Shown here: in pieces, positions 1-11,270 of the stretch | Position numbering within the stretch: the first letter of the stretch is position 1 | Layout: every line of letters starts with the position of its first letter | Source of the DNA: Humulus lupulus | Taxonomy: Eukaryota > Streptophyta > Magnoliopsida > Rosales > Cannabaceae | Length of the DNA: 64,000 nucleotides | Direction: 5' to 3' | NCBI RefSeq assembly: GCF_963169125.1 | Contig: NC_084800.1 | Location: 142,782,397-142,846,396 of the forward strand | Program-made: the position numbers and the translations under genes | Notes under the pieces: generated by a model | What the model saw: only the letters and a program-made list of their open reading frames with translations | The model's database searches: none | Told to the model about the DNA's origin: nothing

Positions 1-187
1 GACATTTAACTCACTTAGAGGCCTGTCCTTAACTAGTCTATGAATCCTGTCTAAGTTAATATGACCTTGTCTTAGGTGCTAAAGATATGTATCATCTTGA
101 GTTACTCTTTGTTGTTTTGGCTTTGGTTGTTCAGATTTGAACATTTTAGTATTGAGTAGTGAAGACATTTTGGATCTTATCACATAT
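1..187 (-). pseudogene. Ty1/copia pol fragment (GAG-pre-integrase region)
   Basis: Read on the minus strand, this piece encodes a copia GAG-pre-integrase motif, including L-R-Q-G-H-I-N-L-D-R-I and R-L-V-K-D-R-P-L-S. In this family the motif starts YLWHLRLGH; here the tryptophan position is a stop (minus-strand TAG at 79-81). It is the downstream continuation of the copia fragment at 11271-11971, and the two were separated by the E1 insertion. The window edge truncates it, so integrase and reverse transcriptase, if still present, lie outside. The family call rests on the motif; the lineage is not determined. Confidence 0.75.
183..187. other. Target-site duplication of E1, left copy
   Basis: CATAT directly precedes the TG end of the E1 5' LTR and recurs exactly at 11271-11275 after the CA end of the 3' LTR. 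A 5-bp duplication is normal for LTR retrotransposon integration. Confidence 0.9.
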
Positions 188-356
188 TGTTATCCCCAAA
201 ATTTCAATTCGATGACGTGGCAATGCATGGTCAGTAAATGGCACATTAATAGTCAATAAATGTATTGGCTCTTCGGAGTTGTGATAAAGTGATCTGACCG
301 ACCTGATAGAATTTCTGTCCGACCGGTAAACATTTTTGACTAACCAGTCACCTGTC

Positions 357-540
357 GTGGCCGACCAGTGGAGTGCTTGGCCGAATAGTGGAGTGTTTGG
401 CCGACCAGTGAAGTGCTTGGCCGACTAGTGGAGTGTTTGGCCGACCAATGAAGTATGTGGCTGACCAGTGGAGTGTTTGACCGACCAGTCATCTGTTTTG
501 CCCGACCAGTAAAGTGTTTTGCTAGACCAGAGATGTGTCA
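357..540 (+). repeat. Degenerate 20-bp tandem array in the E1 LTR
   Basis: About eight imperfect copies of a unit close to GGCCGACCAGTGGAGTGTTT occur here, upstream of the TATA box. A matching array lies in the 3' LTR at about 5618-5790. This is the position of an LTR enhancer, but no function can be read from the sequence. Confidence 0.8.
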
Positions 541-810
541 TGCTAGACCAGAGGTGCGCTAGAGGAGTGCTTTGCTTATACCGACCAGAGATGTGCTAGA
601 GGTGTGTTTTGCTGATGAGAGGTGCTTGCCTATGTCCTCAGTAACAGCTTCAACCCGAATCATTCTCAACTACCGCGAGAATCTCTCAGATATCCCGGAA
701 TAATAGCTATATTATTGTAATTTAAATTCATTTATATTTGGCTAATTTAAGTCTGTTGGAAGAACGAAGGACCCGGTCAAAGGGAATATCTGATGTATGA
801 TCCATGAGCC

Positions 811-818
811 TATAAATA
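811..818 (+). promoter_or_regulatory. TATA box of the E1 5' LTR
   Basis: TATAAATA follows CATGAGCC, and a related GGCTCATGG follows it, so the box sits between short inverted repeats. The same layout is kept in the 3' LTR near 6069. It fits the U3/R promoter of an LTR element. Confidence 0.65.
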
Positions 819-1183
819 AATGGCTCATGGCATCATTTTGGGGGATCTGATCTTTTTAGACTGAGGAAAACTCTCTAGTTTTGAAACTTTGGGATTGGTA
901 CTTAGGGCATTCTTGGGGCATTTTCTGAGAGCTTAGAGAGATAAAGCTTGTATTCTCTAGAGAGAGAAACTCTGTATTTTTCTACTTACACTTAAGAAAC
1001 TCAGTTGGCTCAAGTTCATCTGATCTTAAGTGTAGGATATATATCACAACTCCAAGTGGATTAGGCTATTACCAATAAATTGGGGCTGAACCACTATCAA
1101 AATTATCAGTGTCATATTTTTCTCTTGAAGGTTTATTGTAGTTTTGATGTTTACTCGTCGTTGGCCAAAATCGTGGTCAACAT

Positions 1184-1204
1184 TTTGGTGCTTTCATTGA
1201 GAGC
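1184..1204 (+). other. E1 primer-binding site
   Basis: TTTGGTGCTTTCATTGAGAG begins two bases after the LTR end. The same 21-base sequence lies beside the LTR of E2 (18659-18679 on the minus strand). Conservation at this place in two different elements supports a tRNA primer site. I did not identify the tRNA. Confidence 0.75.
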
Positions 1205-1238
1205 CTGAAGAGAAGAAACACACGACTATCATATCAAG

Positions 1239-3461
1239 ATGGTGCCCAAGAATACCAATGTGGCATCCAAAAATTCAGGCACATCAAAAGAGCCTGCTAG
1301 ATCATAAGGTCTTGGACCGCAGAACCCAGAGGCTGAGCCCGGGGTCTCTCTCGAGGAGACCACTCCAGAAGTTGAACAACTCCAAAAAGCAATAGGCGCT
1401 TTCCAAGAGGAGAAGATGCAATTCAATGCTCGGCAGGAGTCTTTTGCTGAAGAGTTGGCCAGGTAGAGAGCTGCATTAGAGCAGCAAAGGTGCGATATGG
1501 AGGCTAGAAGCGAAGAGCTCAGACAACGACAGGAGGAAGTTGACCGGAGACTTCGTGAAGCAGCACTTGCTCTAGAAGCGGCTACCCAATTGGCCCAAGC
1601 CAATGCTCAAGCCGCGACACATAATAATGCTGGTCGGAGGACCACTGACAGAGCCAATTCTCAGGGACCGGACAGAAGCAGGAGTAACCCCCCTGGTCGG
1701 GAAGATGATGGGTTCCGATCTGGAACTGCCTCGACGCAAAGGGAGAACTCTAGAACCCCCTTCAGGAGCCACCAATCAGAAACTTCTAGATCAGGAAGTC
1801 ACCGATCGGGCAGTAAAAAGACTCCACCCAGGCAGGATCAGACCAGGACTCCTCAAGATAAGAGGACTTCACAGTTCAAATATGGGCATGGTCGTGATGA
1901 GGCTGATAGTCATCACACCGACCAATCAAAGGATAAGGAAGAAAATAACCCACAAGGTGGAAAAGACTACCCAGGACGTACCGAAAAGCCTCCACTGCAC
2001 CCCGGCCAGCAAGGTAGTGGGAGAGAGCAAGTCTTGCGTAGTAAGCCCTTTGAAAAATCGAAGAGTATGGTGTTCGATCGGGCAAGAGAGCATGCTTCCC
2101 GGAAGGATCTAAGGGAAGTTATCACCAACAAGAGGAGGATCGTCTCGGTCGAAGGGCAAAATTTGAACCGCCCTGCCAGTGAAGTAGAAATACTTGACGA
2201 CAATGCACTAGATGGTAATGCTCGACCAGGCGGTCAAGACCTTGGAACTTCGTCAGTTGCACCAGCCATCCAAGCCCATCTTGATGTGCTAACAGCTGCA
2301 GTGCAAGGTTTGTCAAAATGACCTTCCGGGATGGATGCGATAGACCACCAGACTAGCAGCCCATTTTGTGCCCGGATTAGAGCAGCCCAGCCGCCAGCAA
2401 AATATAAAGCACTGGTTCTGCCAGTATATACAGAAAAGGCAGATCCCATCAGACATGTTGGGAAATTTGAGGACCAGATGGAATTGCTCGGAGTATGTGA
2501 CAATTATTTGTGTAGAGTTTTCCCAACTATATTGTCGGATACTGACAATGAATGGTATTGGAAGTTTAAGCCAAATTCCATTACCTCTTGGGAAGCATTC
2601 AGGAAGGAGTTTTGTAGACAATTCAACACTGCTCGGACTCCACCAGTTTATGCCATCCACTTGGCAGATATCAAACAAGGAAAATATGAGTCTTTAAAGA
2701 ATTATATACAGAGATTAATGAGAGAAGCCAATAGAGCAACTGTTGTAGGAAACGAGGGGAAGATGGTTGCCATATCTGCTGGGATAACCTATCGGAGCTC
2801 TTTGTGGGATAATATAAATAGAAATCCAATTTCAACACTTCAACAATTTCTTGACCGAGCAGACAAGTATATGAAATTGGATGATGCAATCGAGAAAGAG
2901 AAGAATGGCATAAACAATCCGGGCAGATCAACTGACCCTCCTAAGAATGATGGAAAGAAACGTGGAAATAATGGGTCTGACCACCATGAGGAAAAGAAAG
3001 CAAAGTTGAGTTCAAAAAAAATGCCAACCAAGTATGAGCCTCAGTTCACTAATTACACCACTTTCTCGGCCAGCCGAGCTGAAATATATCTTGCTAGTCA
3101 TGAAGAGGTTCCCTACAAGAAACCTCCACCCATCAGGAAAGAGATGAGGAAGAGAGATATGAATAAGTTTTATCATTTCCATGGAGATTATGGTCATGAC
3201 ACGAATGAATGCAATCACCTCAAGCACGAGATAGAATTTCTTCTCCGGTCGGGCAAGTTGAGAAAGTACCGGGCAGAGACACCCCTAGGAGAAGGAGGCA
3301 GCAGCAATCCTGGGTTCAAACGACAAAGATCTCCACCCTTGCAACCCGGGCCTGTGGACTTTACCTTAGACATTATATGTGGAGGTCCACACTTGGATGA
3401 GGATAGAAACAAAGAAAAGGAGAGGTATGCCAAGACACTTCGACATGAGCGGGAGCGCTAG
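1239..3461 (+). pseudogene. gag: E1 gag-like polyprotein with three in-frame stops
   Basis: One reading frame of 741 codons runs from the ATG at 1239, interrupted by TAA at 1305-1307, TAG at 1464-1466 and TGA at 2319-2321. All remaining segments stay in phase, so no frameshift is needed. Residues about 44-125 are rich in Glu, Gln and Arg and should form a coiled coil. About 125-280 is charged and probably disordered. About 409-549 resembles the retrotransposon gag domain. Residues about 644-665 carry an H/C-rich motif (FHGDYGHDTNECNHLK) typical of Tat/Athila gag. The frame ends in TAG with no pol after it. The first two stops fit former glutamine codons (CAA, CAG) and the third a former CGA, all C-to-T changes. 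In an intact relative the product would be the structural capsid protein. Confidence 0.8.
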
Positions 3462-5412
3462 AAGCAGATTTGGTGAACGGAGCCTGATCAGGAACCAATG
3501 GAACAACGAGCATCTGTGGATATATTATTTCTAAATACTTCTTTCAGAGTGGTAGTTTAATTTCAAGTTGTTTAACTTGTTGTTTAAATTTGGTTTATGA
3601 GCTGGTTATTTGTTGATCATTCATCTATTTTTGAACAATTTTTGTTATTTCAGACTTGTATTAGACATGTTTTGTCCTTTTTTTAATTTACGAGTAATAA
3701 AAGAGACTACGCGCAGCGTGGTCGATTCTTGCTACAAATGTGCATGTGTGTTAATTATCCAAACAGTGTTCAACTGGTCGGTAAAATCGGACAGTGTTCA
3801 ACTGGTCGATACATTCAAGCAGTGTTCAACTGCTCAAATATTTTCTATATATTCTATGTGTTTCACGAGTAATTAATTACTCGAACAGATTCGGTCAAGT
3901 AGCAAGTGACCAAGAATCTTTTAACCCTCGATCTCTTGGGGGGAACATGAGATATACTGGTATATAATTCAACACATGCAATAAGAGCATGAGTTAAGAT
4001 ATTTGTTTTTAGGCTGACTTGTAAATTTTCAAACCCCAAAAAGGCCATTAAGCTAACTTGTTTGACAAAGCTTAAGTAACTTGGAATTTTTAAAAAAAAA
4101 TTCAAGTTAGAAGCAGATATTCGTGTGACAATAAACATTATGCTCATAAAATGTTAGAGCAATAAGAGTGTTAGAAAGTATACTTAGTAGGGACTTATGA
4201 AATGTCTAGAATTTCTAAGTTAGAAAACTAAGTACTCATACGAAAATATAAGGCATACATCAGAGTGACTTTACTATTCACAAAAAAATTATAACTTTTT
4301 AAGTCTAAAAAGACTTAGAATGTTTCAAGTTAACAAATAAAAGTAAAGTATAAATGCATGAACCATAAAGTTTTTGGGCAAACCCGAGGACATAAAGGCA
4401 TGCGTCCGAGCAGATACGTGTGTCCAAGCAGCAAGCGCGCAGCCGAGTGGCTGTGCTGTCCAAATGGCTAGGCGTGTCTCCGAGCAGCTGGGTTGGTGTT
4501 CGAGCAGCTAGGTGGACATCCGAAAGGTTGTGCCTTGGTGTCCGAGCGGATAAGCATGCGCGTCTGAGCAGCTTGGAAGCACACCCGAGTGACCGAGCGG
4601 TTTTGGGGGGCGTGTCCGAATGTCTGAGCGGGATGGGGTTTGCGTCCGAGCAGCAAGCGCGCATCCAATCAGCTGGGTCGGGCGTCCGAGGAGCTTCTGG
4701 CTGGCCATTCGAGGTGCCAGGCATCGAAGGGTGTCCAAGGAGTTGTTATCTGCGTGTCCGAGGGGCTGGAAGGTGTGCATCCGAGGAGCCTGGCGCATCC
4801 GAGGAGCTATTGTCCGTGTGTCTGAAGAGCCAGACATTGAGGTACATCTGAGGATCTGTGCACATCTGAGAGGCTGGCATGAGTGCATCCGAGGGGCCTG
4901 GCACATCCACAGAGTTGTGGTTCGTGTGTCCAAAGAGTTAGGTATCAAGAGGCGTCTGAGGAGATGCTGGCTGGCCATCCGAGGAGCTTGTCATCCGAGG
5001 AGATGATGGCTAGCCATCCGAGGAGCTTGTCATCTGAAGAGCTGGATTGGTGTGTCCGAGAAGTACGGGCACGAATCCGAGTGGTCTAAATAGCTGAAAG
5101 TGGCCAAGGTTATGGGTTTGATTGGCTAAAAGGGGAACCTATTTTCTTGATTTTGAACTATGCAAACAAGATCAACAAGTTGAATTTCAAGGGTTCAACA
5201 AACTTCAAGATAACATCAATGATTATCCTATACCCATGAGCCCGAAAGAGCAATGGAAATGGGAAACTAATAACTACCATTTTTATGGACAGAAAAGTTA
5301 AGTCATGGGTTTACTACAAAAGTGAAGGTTACTGACCGGATGGAAGCTTTTGGATGACCTCAAAAACATTTTTCTAGAGAAAAAGTTTATCATACGAGTA
5401 AATCATATAATA
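3462..5412 (+). other. E1 non-coding region after gag
   Basis: About 1.95 kb separates gag from the purine-rich tract. Parts at 3540-4380 are AT-rich and contain three copies of a GTGTTCAACTGGTCG-like motif (about 3767-3840). A GC-rich degenerate minisatellite fills 4385-5085. I see no protease, reverse transcriptase or integrase motif on either strand. Long open frames in the minisatellite are repeat-driven and are not taken as genes. Confidence 0.6.
4385..5085 (+). repeat. Degenerate GC-rich minisatellite in E1
   Basis: A short core close to GTCCGAGCAGC or ATCCGAGGAGC recurs dozens of times at irregular 20-40 bp spacing, with variants in -GAGGAGC, -GAGCAGC and -GAGTGG. It stands out from the AT-rich DNA on both sides. 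Tandem repeats between the coding region and the 3' LTR are known in Tat-lineage elements. Confidence 0.75.
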
Positions 5413-5426
5413 AACTTGGGGGCAAA
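5413..5426 (+). other. E1 polypurine tract
   Basis: AACTTGGGGGCAAA ends directly against the TG of the 3' LTR. That is the expected place for the plus-strand primer, although two pyrimidine positions make the tract imperfect. Confidence 0.6.
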
Positions 5427-6296
5427 TGTTATCCCCAAAATTTCAGTTTGATGACGTGGCAATCAGAAGTGGTAAGTGGCAATGCATGGTCAGTAAATGG
5501 CACATTAATATTCAATAGATGTATTGGCTCTTCGGAGTTGTGATAAAGTGATCTGACCGACCTAATAGAATTTCTATCCAATCGGTAAACATTTTTGACT
5601 AACCAGTCACCTGTCGTGGCCGACCAGTGGAGTGCTTGGCCGACTAGTGGAGTGTTTGGCTGACCATTGAAGTGCTTGGCTGACCAATGGAGTGTTTGGC
5701 CGACCAGTGAAGTGTGTGGCCGACCAGTGGAGTGTTTGGCCGACCAGTCATCTATTTTTCCCGACCAGTAAAGTGTTTTGCTAGACCAGAGATGTGTCAT
5801 GCTAGACCAGAGGTGTGCTAGAGGAGTGCTTTGCTTATACCTACCAGGGATGTGCTAGAGGAGTGTTTTGCAAATGATAGGTGCTTGCCTATGTCCTCAG
5901 TAACAGCTTCAACCCGAATCATTCTCAACTACCGCGGGAATCTCTCAGATATCCCGGAATAATAGCTATATTATTGCAATTTAAATTCATTTATATTTTG
6001 CTAATTAAAGTTTGTTGGAAGAACGAAGGACCCGGTCAAAGGGAATATCTTATGTACGATCCATGAGCCTATAAATAAATGGCTCATGGCATCATTTTGG
6101 GGGATCTGATCTTTTTAGACTGAGGAAAACTCTCTAGTTTTGAAACTTTGGGATTGCTACTTGGGGTATTCTTGGGGCATTTTCTGAGAGCTTAGAGAGA
6201 TAAAGCTTGTATTCTCTAGAGAGAGAAACTCTGTATTTTTCTACTTACACTTAAGAAACTCAGTTGGCTCAAGTTCATCTGATCTTAAGTGTAGGA

Positions 6297-9200
6297 CCAA
6301 ATTTCCTAATAAGGTTTAGGACCTTGATTAGGAGGCCAAGAGGGCCATAATTTATTTATTATGCTATTTAATGATTATATGAATGTTTATGTGAATTATT
6401 TTATTATATGATGATAAATGCATGCATATGGGTCCACATTTAATTATTAGGGCATTTATGTAATTTGGCCTGTTGAGGGTGTTATTGAGTATTTTCATGC
6501 ATGTGGGTGAATTATAAATAATACCACATTATATGTGGATCGGTTCGAGCCATTCGGCATGAGACGATCATGGAATGCAAGTTTTTAGTCTAGTCATAAC
6601 GGGATTAAGTTCGGGGCTCGGAGTGAGTCTCGGGGTAATTTGGTGATTAGAACGTTGCCGGGAATTAGAAGGTAACGGGATATGAATTATTGGTATTTGA
6701 GAATATAGAGAATAACAGGAATTGGAGGGTGTTAATTATAATTAACGAGATAGGCGGGAAAGGATGATTTTACCCTTGGGAGTCTTTAGAAGCCTCTAAT
6801 TGACCTAGGGGAAATATGGTCATTTGGAAAAGGATATGTATCATTTAGAAGGCTGTGGAATTTTAAAAAACAGAGCATTATCATCCTCATCTCTTTCTCT
6901 CCCGTACATGTTCTTCTCTCCTTCTTCCTTTTGATTTTTGAGAAACAATTTGAGGATTCAAGCTAGGAGAGCAAGGCTTGAGGGCTTAAGACCTTGGTTC
7001 AATCATTGAAGGGGATCTAAGTCAAGCTTGAGGTAAGGAATTCAGCCATGAAAATCTTTGGTTTATACCTTGTTTTTCTAATAAGTTTCAGTTGAGGATT
7101 TTGATGTGTTAGCTGGGAATTAATGGAAGTTCTTGAGTTTGGTTGCTTGGGTTTTGATGAGGGTGTGTTGTAGATGAAGTTTAGGGGTTGAATTAGATGT
7201 TTGGGATTGGTTTTGAGGCTTGGTTTCAAGGGGTAAATCACAAGGAGGGAAACCAGAAAAGTTTCTAGTCTGCTGATGGCGCCCCAGTGCCATTCCTGGC
7301 GCCCCAACGCTAGGCAGGGCAGATTCTGGGCTTCTCTGACTTTGGGGTAGTGCCCCAGTGCCACTAGGAAGCACCCCAGTGCTAGTGAATTTTCTAGCAA
7401 GCCTATTTTAGGGCTCGGGGTGACTTTTAAGGCTCGGGGGTTGGTTCCTTTACCCCGTTTGGGTAGATTAAGAGTCCCGAGAGTACGGGATGGATCCCGG
7501 GAGTGTGGTTTTAGATTATAAACCCTTTTATAATTTATTTTATTGATGGGATTCCATATTTGGTTATGACTAGGTGACCGCTAAAGGATCAAAGGATTGA
7601 TCGTTCTCAAGGGTCGTTCTTTTACTAGTTCTTGCTCGAACCTGAGGTAAGAAAACTGCACCTTGTGTATATGTGACATGCATGGTTATTCTTGATGCAT
7701 GTTGGATGTTTAAATGTAATGCTCGAGAAACATGTGGTTAGGACATGCTATGTATATTGAATATGAGATTGTTCAGAGCTTGAGCCTCTGTTCTTATACA
7801 TGATCCTAATTGTGTTAGTAATTATTGAGTAAGCATGCTGAATGACCTGTATTCGGATATTTGACATATGATATATGTTTGGTGGCATTGCTTACTTGTG
7901 TATGGCATTGACTAGTCAAGGTCGGGACTGGTCGAGTTGTTGGAAATGTGCCCTGAAAGCATATGTAGTAGACATTGTTTTTATGAAATAAATAAATGAA
8001 TTGAATTTGTTATACATATATTTTATGGACTATATTATTCTATGATAATATTATGTAAATATCAGGAAAATTCCTAAGTTCATATATGTGATCTCAAACA
8101 CGTATTGGTACGGGAGGATTGTGTTTGAGATAAATGAACTTGAATAGTTCGCAGTAAAATAAAGTTATGGAATCTTTAGATTAATTACTGCAAGTACGAT
8201 CCACTAGTATTATGAATACATGTGATCTAGATCCGGATCACTAGTGTGGTAGGACACTTTAATGGAGGTGCTTTATATATTAGAGAATATATAGAACTGG
8301 ACCAGATATGATTATTAATACTTAGTTAAATACCATTTCGAAGTATTAATTAAATATATCAACTGATGATCATATACAAATTGATCTTAATCCTGAAGTT
8401 ACTATGAACTCCTGTTTATATTATATGAGTTCTTTGATTCACTTATTAGGGTCTGTCAGAATGATCAGGCTAGAAACTTTTGTTTTGGGAACTCATTAAT
8501 ATAGATGGCTGGGGACATAGTATACAGATATGGAATCTATGCCTTCTCGCAAGAGATTGAATGATGGTTCTCTTAAGGGTTGACTTTTGGGACTGAAAGG
8601 TTATTGAGCTCAAATTCATAATTTAGTTATGAATTAACCTTCACTAGTAGAGTCAATGGTACTTAAGGAAACAATAAATAATTAAAAGGGTAAAACGGTA
8701 ATTTTATTCCCGATTAATTATGAACCATTATTAGAGGGTCAAGTTGTATGCAATGATTATATCAATGGACGCTTTATGATTATAAAGTACTCAGTAAATG
8801 AAATGTCTATAATTACAAGAGTGCAGTCTCATATTTATGGTGGAATAATCATGAGATTAATAAATTAAGATTATTTGATTAAAGAGTTTAATTAATAATC
8901 TCAAATTTTTGAAGCTTGGAATTATAGGTCCATAGGTCCCCATAGCGGCTCTATCAACACTGTTCAAGGTAAGAGTTGATATGAAGGGAAGATAGTTTAA
9001 AGACATATTTAAGAAGAAACTTGTTCTTCAGGCCAAATATGCAATTATATGATAATAGTGATTAATTAATTAATTACAAATTAGTTGTAGTTAACCATAT
9101 TAATTAATATTTAATTATTGTATAATTTACGAAATTATATTAAATAATTAAATAAATTTTGAAATTTATTTAAATAATTAATTAATTGTAATTTTCGAAA

Positions 9201-11125
9201 TTTATTTTCGAAAATTTTGGATTTAATTAATTGGTAGAATTAATTAAATATCTTTATTTGAGTGGGAGAAAATAATCTGATAAGTTCAAATTGGATTTGA
9301 ATTTTAAAAGATTGATATTTATTCAAATAATTAATTATATTTGATAATTAATTAAATAGATAATTAATTTGAATTAGTTATGAGGTTGTTAGAACTTATT
9401 TGACAAAGTAATTTGAATAAATAATTAAATAAAATTTGAAAAACCAATGTCCCTAGAAATTAGGAAGTTACAAGTTCACACACAGTCCATAGAATGTGTG
9501 TGGCGTGTAGGGCATGATTTTTTCAGGGATGGGATTTTCAATTTTATTTATTTAATTAATTAATTAATGGATAATTCAAAAATTGGTTTTTGGATTTTTT
9601 CATTAATGGAATAATTAATTAATTAAAATGTAAATTGTAAAATGGTTACAGATTTATTTTTTAAATTTTGAATATTTTCTGTTAAGTAAGACTGATCAGA
9701 TTATTATTCAAAATAAGAGAAGTGAGTGTGAGACTACTCAGAATATTCGCTTTGTGAAAAATAGAACGATAGTTTTCTCTCCCTGAAAATAATGAACCAA
9801 TTGTCAGGCCTATTCTCTTGATCTCATGAGTTGAGTACATCAAGTAGATCACAAATAAACTATCCTTCATTCTCTAAGTGCCCACACATTTCTTGAGGTG
9901 TAGAGAATGCTTTGGAAGATCTTGGTGTGAGTACGTGGGAGCGGCTTGGATAGGAAGATCGTTCTAAATACGAAAAGACAGCAAGGACACTTGATAGGCT
10001 TCAAGAGGTATGAATTCTATACTTACCTTGTTTATGATTAATGTATGTATATTAATGGATCCACATATTTAAAGGTAGTTTAAATATGTTACAAAAATTT
10101 TGTTGTACACTGGGCCAACCACACCACCATTCCGCTGCGTATTAGGAAATTTGTTCCTAACACGAGTATCACAGACCTAACAGCCGAGAACGGCATAGTG
10201 TCATGAATGCAGGGCCGATTAAAAGATTAGATCCAATCGATATCAGCATTGAATGACTCTAAGGCATTAATGCTGGACCGACCCTAAGGTCGATGAATCT
10301 TATAAGCGCTTGACTAGTCTAAGCTAGTTACTCAGAGCCAGGGCCTAAGGCCTAGGTGGCTGCTTGTCACATGGCTAGGGAACAAAGTTCCATAGTTATG
10401 ACTCTAGAGTCATGAGGAAGGTTATGTTGGTGACTAGTCATCATGCACCTATCCTGTTTAAGCTAGTGAAAGCTTCACTTATCTATAAAGCCTCGGTGAC
10501 CCTATCGTCACATGGCTATTGGGAATAAACCCACCTTAGTGACTATTACAACTTTCACTCTTCTATTTAGGGCTAAAAGCCCTGGATGATTATTATGATC
10601 ATTGGTTGATGTGTTATACTAAAAAATACGTAAATTCATTTGCCTGCTTGACTAGGGCTATATCTGCTAGGCCTGTGCCTTATGATTTGATGACATGTTA
10701 TAACTGTTCATGAGCATATTGAGTTTTCTTGCTAGGCTTTGGCTCACGGGTGCTACGTGGTGCAGGTAAAGGCAAAAGAAAGTTAGACCATCCTTGAGTT
10801 GGAGAGCTTAAGTGGCGATGTGTACATATGCAGCTGCTCAACCGCCACGGCCGAGGGTTTGAAGAGGAACTAGGGTTAAATCCTGTTTTGCCGCTTAGAT
10901 CGGCTGGTTGTAAATATTTTCTTATAATAGACCTTTAAATTATATTTTTGGGATCCCAATGTATACAGTAAACGTTCTAGTGAAACGTTATATCTTAACC
11001 AAAATTCTTAATCCCTAAACTGCTAATCATACTTAGATACACGATTTGGCCAAATAACTTGATTAGCGAGTTTAGCATTGTTTATAAGGCACACCGTAAT
11101 GGTCCCTGGAGTTTGGGGTGTTACA
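6297..11125 (+). mobile_element. Tekay/Del-type solo LTR nested in the E1 3' LTR
   Basis: The left end (CCAAATTTCCTAATAAGG and on) matches the start region of other Tekay-type LTRs here. The right end (GGTGTTACA, 11117-11125) matches their 3' end. No internal region is present, so this is a solo LTR, about 2.6 kb once the nested Angela-type LTR is removed. It keeps the conserved GTAAGAAAACTGCACC site (about 7647) and the GGCTCACGGGTGCTACGTGG module (10741-10760). The first bases expected of this family (TGTAATGCC-like) are missing or replaced, and no clear target duplication is visible. Confidence 0.75.
7938..10162 (+). mobile_element. Angela-like Ty1/copia solo LTR
   Basis: A 2225-bp unit starts TGTTGGAAATGTGCCCTGAA and ends TTGTTCCTAACA. 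It is flanked by a perfect 5-bp duplication, CGAGT, at 7933-7937 and 10163-10167. The start resembles LTRs of the Angela copia lineage, which begin TGTTGGAAATATGCCC; that is a match from memory. The interior is very AT-rich with many TTAATTAATTAA stretches and no coding domain, as expected of an LTR. A single LTR with an intact duplication indicates recombination between the two LTRs of a former full element. Confidence 0.8.
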
Positions 11126-11270
11126 ATATATATCACAACTGCAAGTGGATTAGGCTATTACTAAAAAATTGGGACTGAACCACTATAAAATTATCAGTGT
11201 CGTATTTTTCTCTTGAAGGTTTATTATAGTTTTGACGTCTACTTGTCATTGGCCAAAATCGTGGTCAACA

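Larger units (their letters stand above)
188..1182 (+). repeat. E1 5' LTR
   Basis: It starts TGTTATCCCC and ends GTGGTCAACA, giving the usual TG...CA ends, and is 995 bp long. It aligns with 5427-6296 plus 11126-11270. Relative to the 3' copy it lacks about 19 bp near position 225, where GTGGCAAT is repeated in the 3' copy; a slippage deletion between those repeats would explain this. It contains a 20-bp tandem array and a TATA box. Confidence 0.9.
188..11270 (+). mobile_element. E1: Tat-type Ty3/gypsy element with gag but no pol
   Basis: The element is bounded by two related LTRs and by a perfect CATAT duplication. Order: 5' LTR, primer site, a gag-like frame with three stops, about 1.9 kb with no recognisable coding domain, a purine-rich tract, and a 3' LTR enlarged by later nested insertions. 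No protease, reverse transcriptase, RNase H or integrase motif is visible between gag and the 3' LTR. It therefore looks like a non-autonomous, gag-retaining derivative. Its primer-site sequence matches that of E2, a pol-bearing Tat element in this window, so an E2-like relative could have supplied the enzymes; that is inference. The LTRs differ by substitutions and by a 19-bp indel near their start, so the insertion is not recent. Confidence 0.85.
5427..11270 (+). repeat. E1 3' LTR, split by nested LTR insertions
   Basis: The LTR occupies 5427-6296 and resumes at 11126-11270, ending GTGGTCAACA before the CATAT duplication. The sequence on the two sides joins up when compared with the 5' LTR around 1035-1040. 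The intervening 4.8 kb is foreign. It retains the 20-bp array (about 5618-5790) and the TATA region (near 6069). Confidence 0.85.

Noticed and set aside
4305..5089. Several overlapping frames of 60-156 codons on both strands
   Set aside because: They follow the GC-rich minisatellite and translate into low-complexity repeats in every frame.
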